The translations under genes and the position numbers were made by a program. From positions 62,001 through 126,000 of the forward strand of contig JAHDVK010000007.1 of NCBI GenBank assembly GCA_023384675.1: a stretch of 64,000 bases of DNA. The letters are read 5' to 3'. This document shows, one piece after another, positions 50,267 through 59,279 of this stretch. Numbering within the stretch: the stretch's first letter is position 1; the number at the start of each line of letters is the position of its first letter. The stretch comes from Bryobacteraceae bacterium (GTDB lineage Bacteria; Acidobacteriota; Terriglobia; Bryobacterales; Bryobacteraceae). The notes beneath the pieces were generated by a model. That model saw nothing but the letters and a program-made list of their open reading frames with translations, searched no databases and was not told where the DNA came from.

Positions 50267-50896
50267 ATGAAATTTTCACGAGAGGCTCTGGCCGCCGGCC
50301 TGAGCTTTGTTCTGATACTGCCGGCCCATGCTGTCCCGCTGCCCGCAGAGCAACAGGCGGCCGATGCGCCGAAGTACAAGATTGAAATACTGACCGCCGC
50401 GGGCAAGGCGCAGAAGCGGCGGCAGGGCATGGTGAGCTCGGAGTCGGTGGTCCGGGTCACGGATGAGAACGACACCCCGGTGGCTGGTGTGACGGTGAGC
50501 TTTTTGCTCACGCAAATCAGCAACGGCAAGGCGTCATTCATCAATGGCACCGGCACGAACGTGCTGACGACGAACGCGCAGGGCATCGTGTCGACGGGGC
50601 CGGTGACGGCGTCGCCGCAGAGCACGTTCAACATCGCGGTAAACGCGGGTTCGTCAACGCAGTCGGCTTCGGCAACGATCCCCGTGAATATGACGGCGGT
50701 GTCCGCGGGCGTGGCGGGCGGCGCGGGGCTTTCGGCGGCGGCGCTGACGCTGATCGTCGTCGGCGCGGCGGCGGCAGCCGGAGTGGCCGTGGCGGCGTCG
50801 GGCGGCGGCAACGGCGGCGGAACGCCGACGGGCCCGGCGGCCCCGGTGGTGCGGATCGGCGCGGGCGGCGGAGCGACGGTGGGTCCGCCGCGGTAG
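50267..50896 (+). CDS. secreted Ig-like (Big-type) domain protein with C-terminal membrane segment
   Basis: A 209-residue protein. The signal peptide (LAAGLSFVLILPAHA, to about 22) precedes one Ig-like beta-sandwich of the invasin type: VSSESVVRVTDENDTPVAGV, VSFLLTQISNGKASFING, LTTNAQGIVSTGPVTA. Then SAAALTLIVVGAAAAAGVAV forms a membrane helix, followed by a Gly/Pro-rich tail (GGGNGGGTPTGPAAP). First gene of an operon of exported proteins; its role is likely structural or adhesive. Not recognised as a named family. Confidence 0.78.
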   Translation: MKFSREALAAGLSFVLILPAHAVPLPAEQQAADAPKYKIEILTAAGKAQKRRQGMVSSESVVRVTDENDTPVAGVTVSFLLTQISNGKASFINGTGTNVLTTNAQGIVSTGPVTASPQSTFNIAVNAGSSTQSASATIPVNMTAVSAGVAGGAGLSAAALTLIVVGAAAAAGVAVAASGGGNGGGTPTGPAAPVVRIGAGGGATVGPPR

Positions 50897-50917
50897 GCAT
50901 CGGAGGAGGTCAGAGAA

Positions 50918-51970
50918 ATGATCGGAAAAACAACGATACTCACAGGAATTGTTTTAGCGGCGCTACTGCCGGTAGAGGCGCAGCAAATCCGGCCGGGGGG
51001 CGAGGAGCGGCAGGCGGCCACACGGCAAGCCGGTGGTGAAGAAGCGCGGGAGTGGGCGGAATTGCAGGGGCCCGCGTTGGGCTATTGGATCCGGGGGCGG
51101 CACGTGCGGCTGATCCTGGGGGTGCCAGGGGCGGCGCATTTGTCCGAAGAGGTGCAGGGGCCGAAGGGATTGTCGCGCGTGCTGGCCGCGCCCGGCCATG
51201 GCTGGGTGCTGGCGCTGGGCAAGCGGGAAGCGAGGGCGTGGCGTCCGGAAACGGGCGAGACGTGGGCGCTGGCGGGGGTTGAAGGCCTTCCGGATTTGAC
51301 CGCGATCAGTTCCACGGGCAGGGAAGCGGCGTTTTATTGGGAGGAGGGCGGCCGCCTGTTCGTGTTTGGCGGGCTGCCGGAAGCGCCGCGGGTCTTGCAT
51401 ACCGCCGCAGATCTGATGTGGCCTCGCGATTTGCGCGAGCTGGCGCTGGCGCCGGGCGGCGAGATGCTGGCCGGGGTTGCGGAGGATGGGCTGTATCTGT
51501 TGACGGCCGAAGCCGAAGCCGCGCCGGTGGCGTTGCATCCGGCGGCCGGGCTGCGCGGCGTGAGCTTCTCGCGGGCTGGCGACCGGCTGGCCTACGTCGA
51601 CGTGGAGGCGGGGGCGCTGATGGTGGCGTCGCGGGAGCGCGACAGTTTTGTGGTCCGGCCGGCGGTGGGGGCCGGCGATGGCCTGAAGGCGCCCGAGCGC
51701 GCGGGCTTCGATTCGTTCGGAGCGGTCTGGGCTGCAGAGCCAGGGTTCCTGTGGCGGGTGGATCCTGCGACGGGCTTTGCGGAGCGCTTTGAAGCCGCGG
51801 GTGGACAACTGGAGATGTTGCGGCTGGCCGGTGCGCTGCTGGTGTCCTCGCCCGATGAAATGGCGGCGCAGGTGGCGCTGGTCCACGACGGACGAACGGA
51901 ATTGAGTTGGGTACCTGCGCCGGCTGCGCCGGTCGAGTTGGCCGAAGCGGTTGGGGAGGTGCGGCAATGA
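50918..51970 (+). CDS. secreted beta-propeller-like protein
   Basis: A 350-residue exported protein with a signal (TILTGIVLAALLPVEAQ, to about 21). The rest has repeating strand motifs like RVLAAPGHGWVLALGKRE, DLTAISSTGREAAFYWEEGG, LRELALAPGGEMLAGVAEDG and LRGVSFSRAGDRLAYVDVEAG, spaced 45-50 residues, as in WD40-like (PD40) propeller blades. No catalytic motif. The last codons overlap the next gene by four bases (ATGA), so it belongs to the same operon. Function unknown. Confidence 0.72.
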   Translation: MIGKTTILTGIVLAALLPVEAQQIRPGGEERQAATRQAGGEEAREWAELQGPALGYWIRGRHVRLILGVPGAAHLSEEVQGPKGLSRVLAAPGHGWVLALGKREARAWRPETGETWALAGVEGLPDLTAISSTGREAAFYWEEGGRLFVFGGLPEAPRVLHTAADLMWPRDLRELALAPGGEMLAGVAEDGLYLLTAEAEAAPVALHPAAGLRGVSFSRAGDRLAYVDVEAGALMVASRERDSFVVRPAVGAGDGLKAPERAGFDSFGAVWAAEPGFLWRVDPATGFAERFEAAGGQLEMLRLAGALLVSSPDEMAAQVALVHDGRTELSWVPAPAAPVELAEAVGEVRQ

Positions 51971-54489
51971 GACTCGCCATCGGTTTGTTTCTGGCGTTGC
52001 TGGCGGGCGGGATCGAGCCGCTGGCGGCACAGGCGATTCGCGGCAATCAGGGTTTCCTGGCGAATTCGCTGCCGCCGGGCGATGACGGGCCGAGCAGTCA
52101 GGCGATCGCGCTGGGCTTCACGATCAACTTTTTTGGGAAGCAATACAGCAGCGCGTTCGTCAACCACAACGGGAATATCACCTTCGAGGGCGGGTTCGAT
52201 GAGTATACGCCCGAGGGCATCGGGAACCTGGGTGCGGCGATCATTGCGCCGTTCTGGGCCGATGTCGACACACTCGGCCAGGGCCGGATCGTTTACGGCC
52301 GCGACACCGTAAATGGCCGGCCCGCTTTCGGGGTGATCTGGGACAAAGTGGGCTATTACGACCGGCGCACCGACAAGGCCAATACCTTCCAGGTGGTGCT
52401 GATCGACCGCTCGGACACGGGCGCGGGCAATTTCGACATCGAGATGAACTACGAGCAGATCCAGTGGGAGGTTGGCGAGGCGAGCCATGATCCCGGCGCG
52501 GGTGCGGCGGGGGTCTGCGTGGTAGGGCCGCCGTCGTGCATACCTGCTTCGGCGGGTTACTCGAACGGCACGCGGCAGGGCGGCACGTTCTTCAGCATTT
52601 CGGGATCGCTCGTGCCGGGCGCTTTTCTGGACAACGGCAACAGTCCTCTAATCCGCCGTACGCTGAACAGCACCGTACCCGGGCGGCTGGTGTTCGAGGC
52701 GCGCGGCGGACAAGTGCAGCAGAGCTTCATCACGAGCCTGTCGCCGTCGAGCCGGCCGTTGAATTCGGGCGATTTCGAGCTGACGATCAACGGCAGCGGC
52801 TTCATCAGCGGGGCGCAGGTGCTGTTCGGCGGCGCGACGCTGACGCCGTTGAGCGTCACCGGGACGCAGATTGTGGTGCGTGTCGGGAACAGCTTCCTGC
52901 AGACGCCTGGCCCGATTCCGGTCCGGGTCCGGCAGGCGGATGCGAACTCGAACGCCGTCGATTTCACCGTGACCTCGACGGGCGCCACGTTGAGTTCACT
53001 ATCGCCCTCGAGCGTGACCGCCGGTTCGCCGGACTTCGACCTGACGCTGACGGGCAGCGGGTTTGTGCAAGGGGCATCGGTGCTGTTCGGCTCGACGGTG
53101 CTGACGCCGGCGTCGCTCAGCGCCACGCAGATCGTGGTGCGGGTGACCACGAATCTTGTGACCGCGCCGGGGAGCATCCAGGTGCGCGTGCGGCAGAACA
53201 ATGTGGACACCGCGCCGCTGAATCTGACGGTGACTTCGGCGCCTGTGCCGTCGATATCGGCCATCTCGCCGGCTAGCCGGGTGGCGGGTTCGGAGGGCTT
53301 CGATCTGACGATCTCGGGGGCCAACTTCCAGCAGGGCGCTACGGTGCTGTTCGGGCAGACGTCGTTGACGCCGCGTTCGGTGAGCGCGACGCAGATCGTC
53401 GTGGCGGTGGCCGCAAACCTGATTCAGTCGCCGGGGACGATTCCCGTCCGCGTGCGCCAGACGCAGGTGGATTCGAACACGGTGAACTTCACGGTGACCG
53501 CCGTGCCTGTGCCACGGATCATTTCGCTCTCGCCCGAGAGCAGGGAAGTGAATTCGGGCGGTTTCACGCTGACGATTACCGGCGAGAACTTCATCGCCGG
53601 CGCGGTGGTGCGTTTTGGCGGTGATGCGGTGCTGACGCCGTCGTCGTTGACCACGACGCAGATCGTGGCCAGCGTGGAGAACGGCATGATCCAGAACACG
53701 GGCGATTACTTTGTCACCGTGGTGCAGAACCAGCAGGAGTCGAACCCGGTCCGGTTCACGGTGACGCCGCGGCAGATCGCGATTCCGCCCATCAGCCTGA
53801 GCGGCGGCGGGACGACGATCGATCCCGGCACGTCGGGCAATCTGACGTTGAGTCTGCAGTCGCCCGCTCCCGTGCCCTTGAGTGGCACGGTGACACTGAG
53901 CTTCACCAACACCGCGACCGGCCTATCATCGAATTACCGTGACCCGGCGACACAGTTTGTTTCCGGGGGCGTCACGGCGAATTTCACGATACCGGCGGGC
54001 CAGACCACCGCGGTCCTTGCGAATAGTGGGGCGTTCAACGCGGGTACGGTCGCGGGGGCGATCACGTTTACGTTGACCTCACTCGAAAGCGCCGGCGTCA
54101 GCCTGTTGCCCGATCCGGCGCCGTCGTCCACGGCGATCATCGGGCGCATCGCGCCGGTGATCACTCCGAACTCGGTGCGGATCGTGAATTCCGGGACCGG
54201 TTTCAATGTCGAACTGCAGGGTTATTCGACGCCGCGCGACCTAGCTCAAGCGCGCTTCACGTTCACGGCTTCGCCGACGGCGCGCCTCGAAGGAGAGTCG
54301 GCATTCACGGTGGAAGTGAGCGGCAATGCCCATAGCTGGTTCATCCTCCCCGGCAGCGGCGCTCATGGCAGCCGGTTCCTAATGACCGTGCCGTTCACGG
54401 TGACAGGCGACGCGAACCTGATCCAGTCGGTTTCGGTGGCTCTGATCAACTCGGCCGGGACTTCGGCGGCGGTCAGCGGAGGGCGCTAG
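51967..54489 (+). CDS. secreted Nidogen-like and IPT/TIG repeat protein
   Basis: An 840-residue exported protein. Signal peptide LAIGLFLALLAGGIEPLAAQ (to about 22). A Nidogen-like domain (about 40-235; NHNGNITFEGGFDEYTP, NTFQVVLIDRS) is followed by four IPT/TIG Ig-like repeats of about 88 residues each, with units such as FELTINGSGFISGAQVLFGG and TQIVVRV. The last 220 residues are a beta-rich C-terminal part containing PISLSGGGTTIDPG. No anchor is visible, so a secreted or surface adhesin or matrix protein is likely. Ends the operon, followed by a terminator. Confidence 0.85.
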   Translation: MRLAIGLFLALLAGGIEPLAAQAIRGNQGFLANSLPPGDDGPSSQAIALGFTINFFGKQYSSAFVNHNGNITFEGGFDEYTPEGIGNLGAAIIAPFWADVDTLGQGRIVYGRDTVNGRPAFGVIWDKVGYYDRRTDKANTFQVVLIDRSDTGAGNFDIEMNYEQIQWEVGEASHDPGAGAAGVCVVGPPSCIPASAGYSNGTRQGGTFFSISGSLVPGAFLDNGNSPLIRRTLNSTVPGRLVFEARGGQVQQSFITSLSPSSRPLNSGDFELTINGSGFISGAQVLFGGATLTPLSVTGTQIVVRVGNSFLQTPGPIPVRVRQADANSNAVDFTVTSTGATLSSLSPSSVTAGSPDFDLTLTGSGFVQGASVLFGSTVLTPASLSATQIVVRVTTNLVTAPGSIQVRVRQNNVDTAPLNLTVTSAPVPSISAISPASRVAGSEGFDLTISGANFQQGATVLFGQTSLTPRSVSATQIVVAVAANLIQSPGTIPVRVRQTQVDSNTVNFTVTAVPVPRIISLSPESREVNSGGFTLTITGENFIAGAVVRFGGDAVLTPSSLTTTQIVASVENGMIQNTGDYFVTVVQNQQESNPVRFTVTPRQIAIPPISLSGGGTTIDPGTSGNLTLSLQSPAPVPLSGTVTLSFTNTATGLSSNYRDPATQFVSGGVTANFTIPAGQTTAVLANSGAFNAGTVAGAITFTLTSLESAGVSLLPDPAPSSTAIIGRIAPVITPNSVRIVNSGTGFNVELQGYSTPRDLAQARFTFTASPTARLEGESAFTVEVSGNAHSWFILPGSGAHGSRFLMTVPFTVTGDANLIQSVSVALINSAGTSAAVSGGR

Positions 54490-54509
54490 TCCCAGAGCAT
54501 ATTGAAAAT

Positions 54510-54540
54510 AAAGGGCTGGAGCTTTGCCTCCGGCCCTTTT
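54510..54540 (+). terminator. intrinsic terminator after the Nidogen/IPT gene
   Basis: AAAGGGCTGGAG pairs with CTCCGGCCCTTT (one G-U) around a CTTTGC loop, followed by TTTT. Confidence 0.85.
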
Positions 54541-54649
54541 CGCCAACCTGGGCCCATCCGGTCTGTGCGAAAATTTTCCGGTCAGGGTAGAATAAATCGC
54601 ATGGGCGCTGCATCCTGCGCCTGCTGGGTTTTCATCTAGTTAAGTGATC

Positions 54650-55273
54650 ATGAAGAGCCGTTGGCTGCACTATCTGGCGGTCGCCGGCGCCGCGGCGGCA
54701 TTTGCGGCTGTGGGCGCTGGCGCGGCACGCCCATGGGGCGTGGGCCTGGCGCTGGCGTTGCACGGGCTGTTCGCGGTGATGATGGTGCTGGTGGCGAGGA
54801 CGTCGCGAGCGTGGGCCGGACCTGCGCAGCCTTTTGCCGATGGCGGCTGGCCTAGTCTGCGGATGATGGCGTGGGCCGCGCCTGTCTCGGTACTGCTGCA
54901 GATCGCCCTGGGGTCGGCGTACCGCAATGAGCTGATCGGGCTGATCCCGCACGTTTCCTGGGCTTTTCTGACTGCGATCCTCGCGCTGGTGCTGGCTCTA
55001 TTTGTTCTCACTCAGGAAGCGCGCCATGAGCCGCTGCGCCGCTGGGCGATGGTGCTGCTGATCGCCACCGGAGCGCAGGTCCTGCTCGGTGTGCTGGCCT
55101 TTGTCGCGCGACTCATGCCGGAGGGGGCTGGCGCGCTTTCAGGCGCCATTCACGCCCATGTCGGCACCGGCACGCTGGTGCTGGGCGTCAGCGCGGCGAT
55201 GAGCGCGTGGATTCTTCGCGACGCCGTACCCGCCTCCGCTAATTCACCCGTGGAAACGGGGCATCATACATGA
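54650..55273 (+). CDS. CtaA/Cox15-like heme A synthase-related membrane protein
   Basis: A 207-residue integral membrane protein with six hydrophobic segments and conserved His residues in segments, including ALHGLFAVMMV, IPHVSWAFLTA and IHAHVGTGTLVLGV. The pattern resembles CtaA/Cox15 but is about two thirds of the usual 300-residue length, so it may be a reduced version or a related quinol or heme protein. It begins a run of oxidase-assembly genes, each overlapping or nearly overlapping the next. ATG at 54650; GTG 54644 is less likely. Confidence 0.68.
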   Translation: MKSRWLHYLAVAGAAAAFAAVGAGAARPWGVGLALALHGLFAVMMVLVARTSRAWAGPAQPFADGGWPSLRMMAWAAPVSVLLQIALGSAYRNELIGLIPHVSWAFLTAILALVLALFVLTQEARHEPLRRWAMVLLIATGAQVLLGVLAFVARLMPEGAGALSGAIHAHVGTGTLVLGVSAAMSAWILRDAVPASANSPVETGHHT

Positions 55274-56127
55274 ACGACTACCTCGCGCTAACCAAGCCCC
55301 GCATCACCTGGCTGATCCTGATGAGCACGGCCATCGGCTATTACTTCGGCCATCAGGGGGCGCTCGACTGGGCGCTGCTGCTGCATTGCCTGATGGGTAC
55401 CGGGCTGCTGGCCTCGGGCACGGCGACGTTGAATCAGTGGTATGAACGGGACGCCGACGCCCGGATGCACCGCACCGGTCAGCGGCCGATCCCCGCGGGC
55501 AGGGTGGCGCCGCTGAATGCCTTTCTGTTCGGTCTCGCGCTGATCGTGGCGGGGGCGGTGGAACTGGCGTTGGCGGTGAATGCGCTTTCCGCCTGGATTG
55601 GTTTTGCCACGGTGGCGAGCTACCTTTGCCTTTACACGCCGATGAAGCAGCGATCGTGGTGGTCCACCACGGTGGGGGCGTTTCCCGGCGCGATGCCGCC
55701 GCTGATCGGCTTCGCGGCCGCGCGCGGCGAACTCACCGCCGAGGCCTGGATTCTGTTCGCCATCATCTTCCTGTGGCAGTTTCCGCACTTCTATGCGATC
55801 GCCTGGATGTACCGCGACGACTATGCGCGCGCGGGCATCCGGATGCTGCCGGTGGTGGAGCCGGATGGGCGCTCGACGTCGCGCCAGATCATGGCATTCG
55901 CCCTGCTGCTCGTGCCGGTGAGCCTGCTGCCCGCGTTTTTCTCGATGACCAGCCACTGGTATCTGGCGCCGGCGCTCGTGCTGGGCGGGTTGTTTGTCCG
56001 CTCGGCCGCGCGCGTGGCCGCCGACCGTACGCTGCTGAACGCCCGCGGCGTGTTGCGGGCTTCCGTGATCTATCTGCCGCTGCTGTATCTCGCACTGGTG
56101 CTGGACAGCCGCTTCCTCGGGCTGTGA
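55270..56127 (+). CDS. ctaB: protoheme IX farnesyltransferase (heme O synthase)
   Basis: Transfers farnesyl to heme b, giving heme O for cytochrome oxidases. Inner-membrane UbiA-superfamily prenyltransferase of 285 residues with 8-9 segments. Motifs: LTKPRITWLIL, ATLNQWYERDADARMHRTGQRP (Asp-rich, Mg-diphosphate) near 57-80, and YAIAWMYRDDYARAGIRM near 178. Overlaps the CtaA-like gene by four bases. Confidence 0.96.
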   Translation: MNDYLALTKPRITWLILMSTAIGYYFGHQGALDWALLLHCLMGTGLLASGTATLNQWYERDADARMHRTGQRPIPAGRVAPLNAFLFGLALIVAGAVELALAVNALSAWIGFATVASYLCLYTPMKQRSWWSTTVGAFPGAMPPLIGFAAARGELTAEAWILFAIIFLWQFPHFYAIAWMYRDDYARAGIRMLPVVEPDGRSTSRQIMAFALLLVPVSLLPAFFSMTSHWYLAPALVLGGLFVRSAARVAADRTLLNARGVLRASVIYLPLLYLALVLDSRFLGL

Positions 56128-57059
56128 TTCTCACGGTTAACAATCTGACGCACGCCTACGGGGACCGGCCCGTGCTGCGAGGCCTGTCGTTCGACGTGGA
56201 GCGCGGCGCGGCGTTCGGCATCCTCGGGCCGAATGGCTGCGGGAAGTCCACGCTGTTCCGCATCCTCGCCACGCTGCTGCCGCCGGACGCCGGCACGGCC
56301 GTGATCGATGGCGCGCCGCTGAGCGGACGCTCTTCCGCCGTGCGCCGCAAGCTTGGCGTGATCTTCCAATCCTCGACGCTGGATGGACGCCTGTCGGTGG
56401 AAGAGAACCTGATCGCCCACGGCCACCTCTATGGGTTATCCGGCGCGCCGCTGCGCGCACGCGTGGCCGCGCTGCTGGAGGACTTCGAACTTGCGGCCCG
56501 CCGCGCGGATCGCGTTTCCCTGTTGTCGGGAGGATTGCGGCGGCGCGTTGAGATCGCGCGCGCGCTGCTGCACGAACCGCCGGTCCTGCTGATGGATGAA
56601 GCCTCGTCAGGCCTCGATCCCGCGGCGCGCCGCGCGATGTGGGCGCAGCTTCACCGGTTGCGCGAAGAGAGGAATCTGACGATCCTGTTCACGACGCACC
56701 TGATGGACGAGGCCGAAAACGCGACGCGCCTGCTCTTGATGAGCGAGGGCCGCGCGCTGGCCGAGGACGCGCCGGCGGCGCTGAAGGCGCGCGTGGGCGG
56801 CGATGTGGTGGTCTTCGAGCCCGCCCCCGGGTTGAGCGCCGAAGATCTCGCGCAGACGCTGCGGGAGCGCTTCGCGCTGCAGGCATTCGCCCTCGACGGG
56901 GAAGCGCGCGTCGAGACCGCCAACGGCCACCGCTTTCTTGCCGAAGCGATGGAAGCGCTGCCGGGCCGCATCCACGCCGCCGCGCTGCACCGCCCCACGC
57001 TCGAGGATGTCTTCGTTCGCCTCGCCGGCCGTCCGCTGGAGGAGCAGATTCATGTTTAG
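56124..57059 (+). CDS. ABC transporter ATP-binding protein
   Basis: ATPase of an ABC exporter of the DrrA/CcmA-like type, 311 residues. Walker A GPNGCGKST near 36, Q-loop FQSS, signature LLSGGLRRRVEIARA near 140, Walker B PVLLMDEASSGLD near 158 and H-loop TTHLMDEAE. A C-terminal extension of 80 residues follows. GTG start overlapping the ctaB stop. Partner is the next gene; position suggests heme- or copper-related transport for oxidase assembly, but no substrate can be read. Confidence 0.93.
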   Translation: MILTVNNLTHAYGDRPVLRGLSFDVERGAAFGILGPNGCGKSTLFRILATLLPPDAGTAVIDGAPLSGRSSAVRRKLGVIFQSSTLDGRLSVEENLIAHGHLYGLSGAPLRARVAALLEDFELAARRADRVSLLSGGLRRRVEIARALLHEPPVLLMDEASSGLDPAARRAMWAQLHRLREERNLTILFTTHLMDEAENATRLLLMSEGRALAEDAPAALKARVGGDVVVFEPAPGLSAEDLAQTLRERFALQAFALDGEARVETANGHRFLAEAMEALPGRIHAAALHRPTLEDVFVRLAGRPLEEQIHV

Positions 57060-57801
57060 GCTCTTCTTCCTCGCCACGGGCGCGGTCTGGCGGCGTGAAA
57101 TCCTCCACTTCTGGCGCGAACGCTCGCGGGTAATCGGCTTCGTCGGTTCGCCGCTCATTTTCTGGCTGGTGATCGGGTCGGGTTTCGGCGACCTGGCGCG
57201 CTTTTTCTCCGGCGCGCTGCTGATGAGTGTGATGTTCACCGCCGTGTTCGCCACCATGTCTGTGATCGACGACCGCCGCGAGGGCTTCCTGCTGGCGATG
57301 CTCGCCTCGCCCGCGCCGCGCTGCGCCATTGTGATCGGCAAGGTGCTGGGCGGCGCGACGATGGCGGCGGTGCAGGGCCTGATGTTCCTGGTCTGCCTGC
57401 CGCTCACGGGCACGCCTATCGCCCTGTCGGCCCTGCCTGGCGCGGCCGGCGGGCTGGCGCTGACCGGGCTGGCCTTCACGTCCATGGGCTTCTGGCTGGC
57501 CTGGCGCAGCCGCACGCCGCAGGGCTTCCATGCGTTGATGAACATCGTGCTGATGCCGCTGTGGATGATCTCCGGCGCGCTGTTCACGCAGCAGACGGCG
57601 CATCCCTGGCTGAGTGGCCTGATGAACGCGAATCCGCTGCTGTACTTCCACGCGATTCTGCAACGGACGCTGCTGCCCGCTTCCACCGCGCCCGCGCCCG
57701 CGCTGGCGCCCAGCATCGCCATCACTTGCGCCGTGGGCCTGTTCTTTCTCACCGCCGCCATTTACGCCGTCGAACGCAGGCCTCAGGGGAACGCCGCATG
57801 A
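57052..57801 (+). CDS. ABC-2 type transporter permease
   Basis: Membrane partner of the preceding ATPase: 249 residues, six hydrophobic segments, starting with FRLFFLATGAVWRREILHFW. The segments REGFLLAMLASPAPR and HALMNIVLMPLWMISGALFT are typical of ABC-2 permeases. It overlaps the ATPase gene by eight bases and the Sco gene by four. No substrate known. Confidence 0.92.
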   Translation: MFRLFFLATGAVWRREILHFWRERSRVIGFVGSPLIFWLVIGSGFGDLARFFSGALLMSVMFTAVFATMSVIDDRREGFLLAMLASPAPRCAIVIGKVLGGATMAAVQGLMFLVCLPLTGTPIALSALPGAAGGLALTGLAFTSMGFWLAWRSRTPQGFHALMNIVLMPLWMISGALFTQQTAHPWLSGLMNANPLLYFHAILQRTLLPASTAPAPALAPSIAITCAVGLFFLTAAIYAVERRPQGNAA

Positions 57802-58352
57802 GATTCGTCTTGCTGGCCACTCTGGTCTTCGCCACGACCGGCTGCACGCTGCGGTCGAACCTGCCGATTCTGGGCACGGTACCCGATTTCGAGCTTACCT
57901 CCGAGACCGGCGAGACGTTTCATTCCTCCGAGCTTGCGGGCACGGTCTGGGTGGCCGATTTCTTTTTCACGACCTGTAATGGCCCGTGCCCGCGGATGAG
58001 CGTCCAGATGCGCGAGGTGCAGGAATCGACGCGCGATCTCGACGACGTGCGCCTGTTGAGTTTCACGATCGACCCCGCCACCGATACGCCCGAGGTGCTT
58101 GCCGCTTATGCCCGGCGCTACAAAGCCGACTCTCGCCGCTGGCATTTCCTGACCGGCGCGCCTGTGGAGTTGCGGCGGCTGAGTTCCGACACCTTTCATC
58201 TCGCCGAAGTGGGCGGGTCGCTGGAGCACTCCTCGCGCTTCGCCCTGGTGGACCGCAAGGGGCGCATCCGAGCCTACTACGACACGAGCCATACAAACGC
58301 CATCCCGGAGTTGATCGCCGACATCCTGAAACTGCGGAAAGAGGTGCTCTGA
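57798..58352 (+). CDS. Sco1/SenC-type copper-binding lipoprotein
   Basis: Thioredoxin-fold copper chaperone for the CuA site of cytochrome oxidase. Lipobox FATTGC ends a short signal, lipidated at about Cys 16. Motif FFTTCNGPCPRMSVQ gives Cys-x3-Cys, and the third Cu ligand is His near residue 135 (SLEHSSRFALVD). 184 residues. ATGA overlap with the permease gene. Confidence 0.93.
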   Translation: MRFVLLATLVFATTGCTLRSNLPILGTVPDFELTSETGETFHSSELAGTVWVADFFFTTCNGPCPRMSVQMREVQESTRDLDDVRLLSFTIDPATDTPEVLAAYARRYKADSRRWHFLTGAPVELRRLSSDTFHLAEVGGSLEHSSRFALVDRKGRIRAYYDTSHTNAIPELIADILKLRKEVL

Positions 58353-58356
58353 TCGC

Positions 58357-58770
58357 ATGGATTTCACGATTCTTCCCACGGTCAACGCGATTTTGAATTC
58401 GATCGCAGCGGCGCTGCTGGTGCGCGGCTGGGTGCTGATCCGGCGGCGCGATTTTGAAGCGCACAAGAAGACGATGCTGGCGGCGTTCGCCACTTCGACC
58501 CTGTTCCTGATCAGCTACCTGATCTACCACGCGCAGGTGGGCAGCGTGAAGTTCACGGGGACGGGGCCGGTTCGCGTGGTCTATTTTACAATTCTGATCT
58601 CGCACGTGATTCTGGCGGCGGCCATCACGCCGATGGCGCTGATCACTCTTTACCGCGCGTGGAAGAACCAGTTGGAGCGCCACCGCCGGCTGGCGAAAAT
58701 CACTCTGCCGCTCTGGCTTTACGTCTCGGTGACGGGCGTGGTGGTGTACGGCATGCTGTACCATCTCTAA
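58357..58770 (+). CDS. DUF420 membrane protein (CtaM-like oxidase assembly factor)
   Basis: A 137-residue protein with four hydrophobic segments and family motifs ALLVRGWVLIRRRDFEAHKKTM, FLISYLIYHAQVGS, FTILISHVILAAAITPM and RLAKITLPLWLYVSVTGVV. The CtaM group is needed to assemble heme A-containing quinol oxidase in staphylococci. Its location right after Sco supports the same role here. Histidines EAHKKTM, IYHAQ, ISHVI and RHRRLA are conserved. Confidence 0.9.
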   Translation: MDFTILPTVNAILNSIAAALLVRGWVLIRRRDFEAHKKTMLAAFATSTLFLISYLIYHAQVGSVKFTGTGPVRVVYFTILISHVILAAAITPMALITLYRAWKNQLERHRRLAKITLPLWLYVSVTGVVVYGMLYHL

Positions 58771-58771
58771 T

Positions 58772-59275
58772 TTGGACACCCTTGATCTGCTTCTTGAAGT
58801 GCTGGCACCGCAACCAGGCGAACGGATTCTTGATGTAGGCTGCGGCATGGGCGGCTCCACTGCCCGGCTGGCCCGAGCCGGCGCGCGCGTGACGGGCATC
58901 GATGTGCTGCCCGCGTTGCTTGAACAGGCGCGGTTTGCCCATCCCGGCTGCGAGTTTGTCGAGGCCGATCTGCTTGACTACCGGCCGGCGGAGCCTTTCG
59001 ACGCCGTGCTGGCCCATGCCACGCTGCACTGGGTTCATCCGCCGCGTGAAGCCGCGGAGCGGGTGTTCGACTGCCTGAAGCCCGGCGGGCGCTTCGCCGC
59101 TTCGCTGGGCGGCGCGGTGGAATCGGCCCGTGAACTGGAAGCCTATTTCCGGCCGGCGCCGGGCGAGTACACAAAGCTGCTGGGCCGGGTGGGCTTCGCG
59201 GAGGTCGAAGTCGAGCTTTTACGGCCGGAGGTGAATGGCGGAACCCTGATCGCCTCCGCAAGGAGGCCCCTGTAA
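58772..59275 (+). CDS. class I SAM-dependent methyltransferase
   Basis: A 167-residue Rossmann methyltransferase. SAM motif ILDVGCGMGGSTARLARAG near 20-38, acidic residue in VTGIDVLP, and AVLAHATLHWVHPP near 88. The tail VNGGTLIASARRPL closes the fold. TTG start right after the DUF420 stop, so it is probably part of the same operon; a substrate among quinones or lipids is possible, as for UbiE relatives, but not shown. Confidence 0.85.
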   Translation: MDTLDLLLEVLAPQPGERILDVGCGMGGSTARLARAGARVTGIDVLPALLEQARFAHPGCEFVEADLLDYRPAEPFDAVLAHATLHWVHPPREAAERVFDCLKPGGRFAASLGGAVESARELEAYFRPAPGEYTKLLGRVGFAEVEVELLRPEVNGGTLIASARRPL

Positions 59276-59279
59276 AGCC

